Origin: Pustulibacterium marinum | Lineage (GTDB): Bacteria; Bacteroidota; Bacteroidia; Flavobacteriales; Flavobacteriaceae | Length of the DNA: 64,000 bases | Assembly: GCF_900116665.1 (NCBI RefSeq) | Contig: NZ_FPBK01000008.1 | Coordinates: 62,001-126,000, forward strand | Direction of reading: 5' to 3' | Made by a program: the position numbers and the translations under genes | The notes under the pieces: generated by a model | The model's input: the letters and a program-made list of their open reading frames with translations, nothing else | Database searches by the model: none | What the model was told of the DNA's origin: nothing | In this document: piece by piece, positions 62,048 to 64,000 of the stretch | How positions within the stretch are numbered: position 1 is the stretch's first letter | How the letters are laid out: each line of letters opens with the position of its first letter

Positions 62048-63880
62048 ATGAAAAAATATACTTTCTGTTTAGGAATGGCAATCTTCTCAGTATTTCTGGG
62101 AACTGCTCAAGACGAAAACAACATCAAGGAAAATCAGGAACAATTGGATGAAGTAGTTGTTTCATCATCACGAATTGATTTACCATTTCCTGAAAATTCA
62201 AGAACCATTACGGTTATTACTTCAGAAGACATTAAAAAAAGTGGCGCAACCACTGTAGTAGGCGTTTTGCAACAAATTGCCGGAGTGGATATTCGTAGAA
62301 GAGGTTTAAGCGGATCGCAAGCAGATTTGTATATCCGCGGCGGTAGTTTTGATCAAACTCTTTTGTTGATCGATGGTATTAAGGTGGAAGATGTGCAAAC
62401 GGGACATCATACGTTAAACCTTGCGTTACCTATTGATGTTATAGAACGAATTGAAATTATAAAAGGGCCTGCAGCCCGTGTATTCGGTCAAAATGCTTTT
62501 ACAGGAGCTGTGAATATTGTTACCAAAAAGAATCCTGAAAATATGGTGAAAGCCAAAGTAGAAACGGGTTCTTTCCATCAAAAAAATGCTGAAGTAACTG
62601 TTGGAAGTAATTTGGAAAGTTCTTCGCATATCATCAATTATACGAGACAAACATCTGAAGGTTACAGGCATAACACCGATTATGACAATCAAACGTATTT
62701 TCTAAAAAGTACATTCAATAAAAAACACACCCCAATTAATGTGTTAGCCACGTTGGCTGAACGCAAATTTGGAGCGAATGGCTTTTATGCTACTCCAACT
62801 GCAACTGAACAATACGAAGAAACACAAGCAAGTTTGGTGGGTATTTCTTCCATTATTGAAAAAGGAAACTTAACCTTTAAACCAAGAGCTTACTGGAGAC
62901 GTAACCAAGACATGTATTTGTACACCAGAAGTAATCCTGATGGATACAGAAATATGCACATCACCAATAAAGTTGGAGCAGAAGTAAATGCATCGTACAA
63001 ATCTAAACTTGGGGTAACCGGTTTTGGTGTGGATGTAGCTCAGATATACATTTCCAGTAACAATTTGGGCGAGTACAATAGATTTATGACCAATGTATTT
63101 TTGGAACATCAATTTAATCTCCTCAATGAAAAATTAGACATTACACCTGGTGTTGCTGTAAATTATTTTTCTGATTTTAAATTTCATGCATTTCCGGGAA
63201 TTGATCTTGGTTACCAAGTTTCCGATGCTTTTAAAGCCTATGCAAATGTGGGTTACACGTACCGAGTACCCACGTATACTGATTTGTATTACACCTCTGG
63301 AACCACAATGGGAAATGCAAACTTAGATACAGAAGAAGCCTTTTCTCAAGAAGTTGGTTTAAAGTTTTTTGGAGAACATTTGAATGCATCCGTTGCCGTT
63401 TTTAATAGAAGTGCACAACATTTGATTGATTACGTAAAGGAGAATGAAGCAGATCTTTGGCAAGCACAAAACATAAGAGATGTAGATACAAAAGGAATAG
63501 AAACAGAAGTATCATATGCATTTAAAGTCAATGATTATGCACAACAGATGAAAATTGGGTATATGTATTTGAATGATGATGTAAAAAACCTGTCACTAGA
63601 TTATTCGCAATATTCCATAAACTCTATGAAACATCACTTTACAGGAACGTACAGTGCACAATTCATCAAAAATTTAACGCACAGTATCATTTATAAATAC
63701 GTAGAAAGAACCTCTGGTCAATCTTATAATTTGGTAGATGCTTCAGCCACGTATACTTTGAATGCTATTGAGTTCTCTGTAATTGCCAATAATATATTTA
63801 ATACAGCATATACCGAGACCAATTTGGTGCCAATGCCAAAAGGGAATGTACTATTTGGGTTTACATACAACTTCAAATAA
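62048..63880 (+). CDS. BtuB-like TonB-dependent receptor
   Basis: A 610-residue outer-membrane receptor: signal ending FLGTAQ, TonB box DEVVVSSSRI, plug domain (about 40-165; GVDIRRRGLSGSQADLYIRG, RIEIIKGPAARVFGQNAFTG) and a 22-strand-type barrel ending NVLFGFTYNFK. The size and plug resemble the BtuB group of cobalamin receptors, but no riboswitch or btu gene is present, so another ligand is possible. It would be powered by an ExbBD system such as the one near 34 kb. Confidence 0.9.
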   Translation: MKKYTFCLGMAIFSVFLGTAQDENNIKENQEQLDEVVVSSSRIDLPFPENSRTITVITSEDIKKSGATTVVGVLQQIAGVDIRRRGLSGSQADLYIRGGSFDQTLLLIDGIKVEDVQTGHHTLNLALPIDVIERIEIIKGPAARVFGQNAFTGAVNIVTKKNPENMVKAKVETGSFHQKNAEVTVGSNLESSSHIINYTRQTSEGYRHNTDYDNQTYFLKSTFNKKHTPINVLATLAERKFGANGFYATPTATEQYEETQASLVGISSIIEKGNLTFKPRAYWRRNQDMYLYTRSNPDGYRNMHITNKVGAEVNASYKSKLGVTGFGVDVAQIYISSNNLGEYNRFMTNVFLEHQFNLLNEKLDITPGVAVNYFSDFKFHAFPGIDLGYQVSDAFKAYANVGYTYRVPTYTDLYYTSGTTMGNANLDTEEAFSQEVGLKFFGEHLNASVAVFNRSAQHLIDYVKENEADLWQAQNIRDVDTKGIETEVSYAFKVNDYAQQMKIGYMYLNDDVKNLSLDYSQYSINSMKHHFTGTYSAQFIKNLTHSIIYKYVERTSGQSYNLVDASATYTLNAIEFSVIANNIFNTAYTETNLVPMPKGNVLFGFTYNFK

Positions 63881-63895
63881 TTCGCCTTACATACT

Positions 63896-63940
63896 AGAAA
63901 TCTCTCTGATTATTTGATAATCAGGGAGATTTCTATTTTT
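63896..63940 (+). terminator. TonB-receptor terminator
   Basis: An 18-bp stem with one G-T pair: AGAAATCTCTCTGATTAT (63896-63913), loop TTG and ATAATCAGGGAGATTTCT (63917-63934), followed by ATTTTTTA. Confidence 0.93.
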
Positions 63941-64000
63941 TATCGTATTTTTAAAAGCAATGCTACCGCTAGTTAAAAATACCATCCAATTATTCTTTCC

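Noticed and set aside
63935-64000. Possible 3' end of a minus-strand gene at the right edge
   Set aside because: One frame reads a few codons ending ERIIGWYF then TAA (stop near 63973), but too little is visible to support a gene.
1-64000. CRISPR arrays, insertion sequences, prophage or defence systems
   Set aside because: No regularly spaced repeats, transposase, integrase, phage structural or restriction genes were found.

Overview
The window looks like a chromosomal segment of a marine-type Flavobacteriaceae (Bacteroidota). The evidence is AT-rich DNA, starts without Shine-Dalgarno sequences, many promoters of the Bacteroidota form (TTG or TTTG, about 19 nt, TAnnTTTG), and family content typical of the group: DUF2723/GT117, DUF5686, paired ExbD proteins, outer-membrane beta-barrels, DUF2975 with an XRE regulator, PNGase F and BtuB-like TonB receptors. 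I see no prophage, insertion sequence, CRISPR array or integrase. It is mostly housekeeping sequence with some accessory genes.

Layout. 1-7.4 kb: the 5' part of rimP, a tandem UspA protein, tRNA-Gln, a large DUF2723 glycosyltransferase, a NodB deacetylase, a cysteine-free thioredoxin-like protein and a membrane metallophosphoesterase. 7.4-14.4 kb: a secreted M1 peptidase, then an AraC regulator divergent from a TolC-HlyD-MFS efflux operon. 14.4-19 kb: polA and two tandem Tat-exported ferritin-like proteins. 19-23.4 kb: the translation cluster rplM-rpsI, rpsB-tsf and pyrH-frr, with structured leaders and an intercistronic hairpin. 23.4-32.3 kb: DUF5686 and MMPL/RND membrane proteins, a candidate small RNA, asnS, rpoN and a PAP2-like protein. 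32.3-37.4 kb (minus strand): tatD-ansA, tRNA-Ser, and an ExbB / four-helix protein / ExbD / ExbD cluster followed by a beta-barrel gene. 37.5-42.4 kb: a retropepsin-like protein, a 34-residue membrane microprotein, and odhA-odhB separated by a short intergenic repeat. 42.5-49.6 kb: envelope genes (galE, a DegT aminotransferase, an OMP-lipoprotein pair, waaA, a small acidic lipoprotein). 49.6-57.4 kb: a PNGase F lipoprotein, a BASS-type transporter, an xth-OmpA pair and an 1138-residue outer-membrane protein. 57.3-64 kb: catalase with an ankyrin partner, nhaA, a DUF2975-XRE pair and a BtuB-like receptor.

Together the genes cover translation, DNA replication and repair, the TCA cycle, envelope assembly and stress defence. 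The most unusual points are the surface-lipoprotein PNGase F with all three catalytic acids, the candidate small RNA downstream of the MMPL gene, the structured rpsB leader and perfect rpsB-tsf hairpin, the terminator-like hairpin in the rimP leader, the unannotated 34-residue microprotein, and the intergenic repeat inside the odhA-odhB operon.
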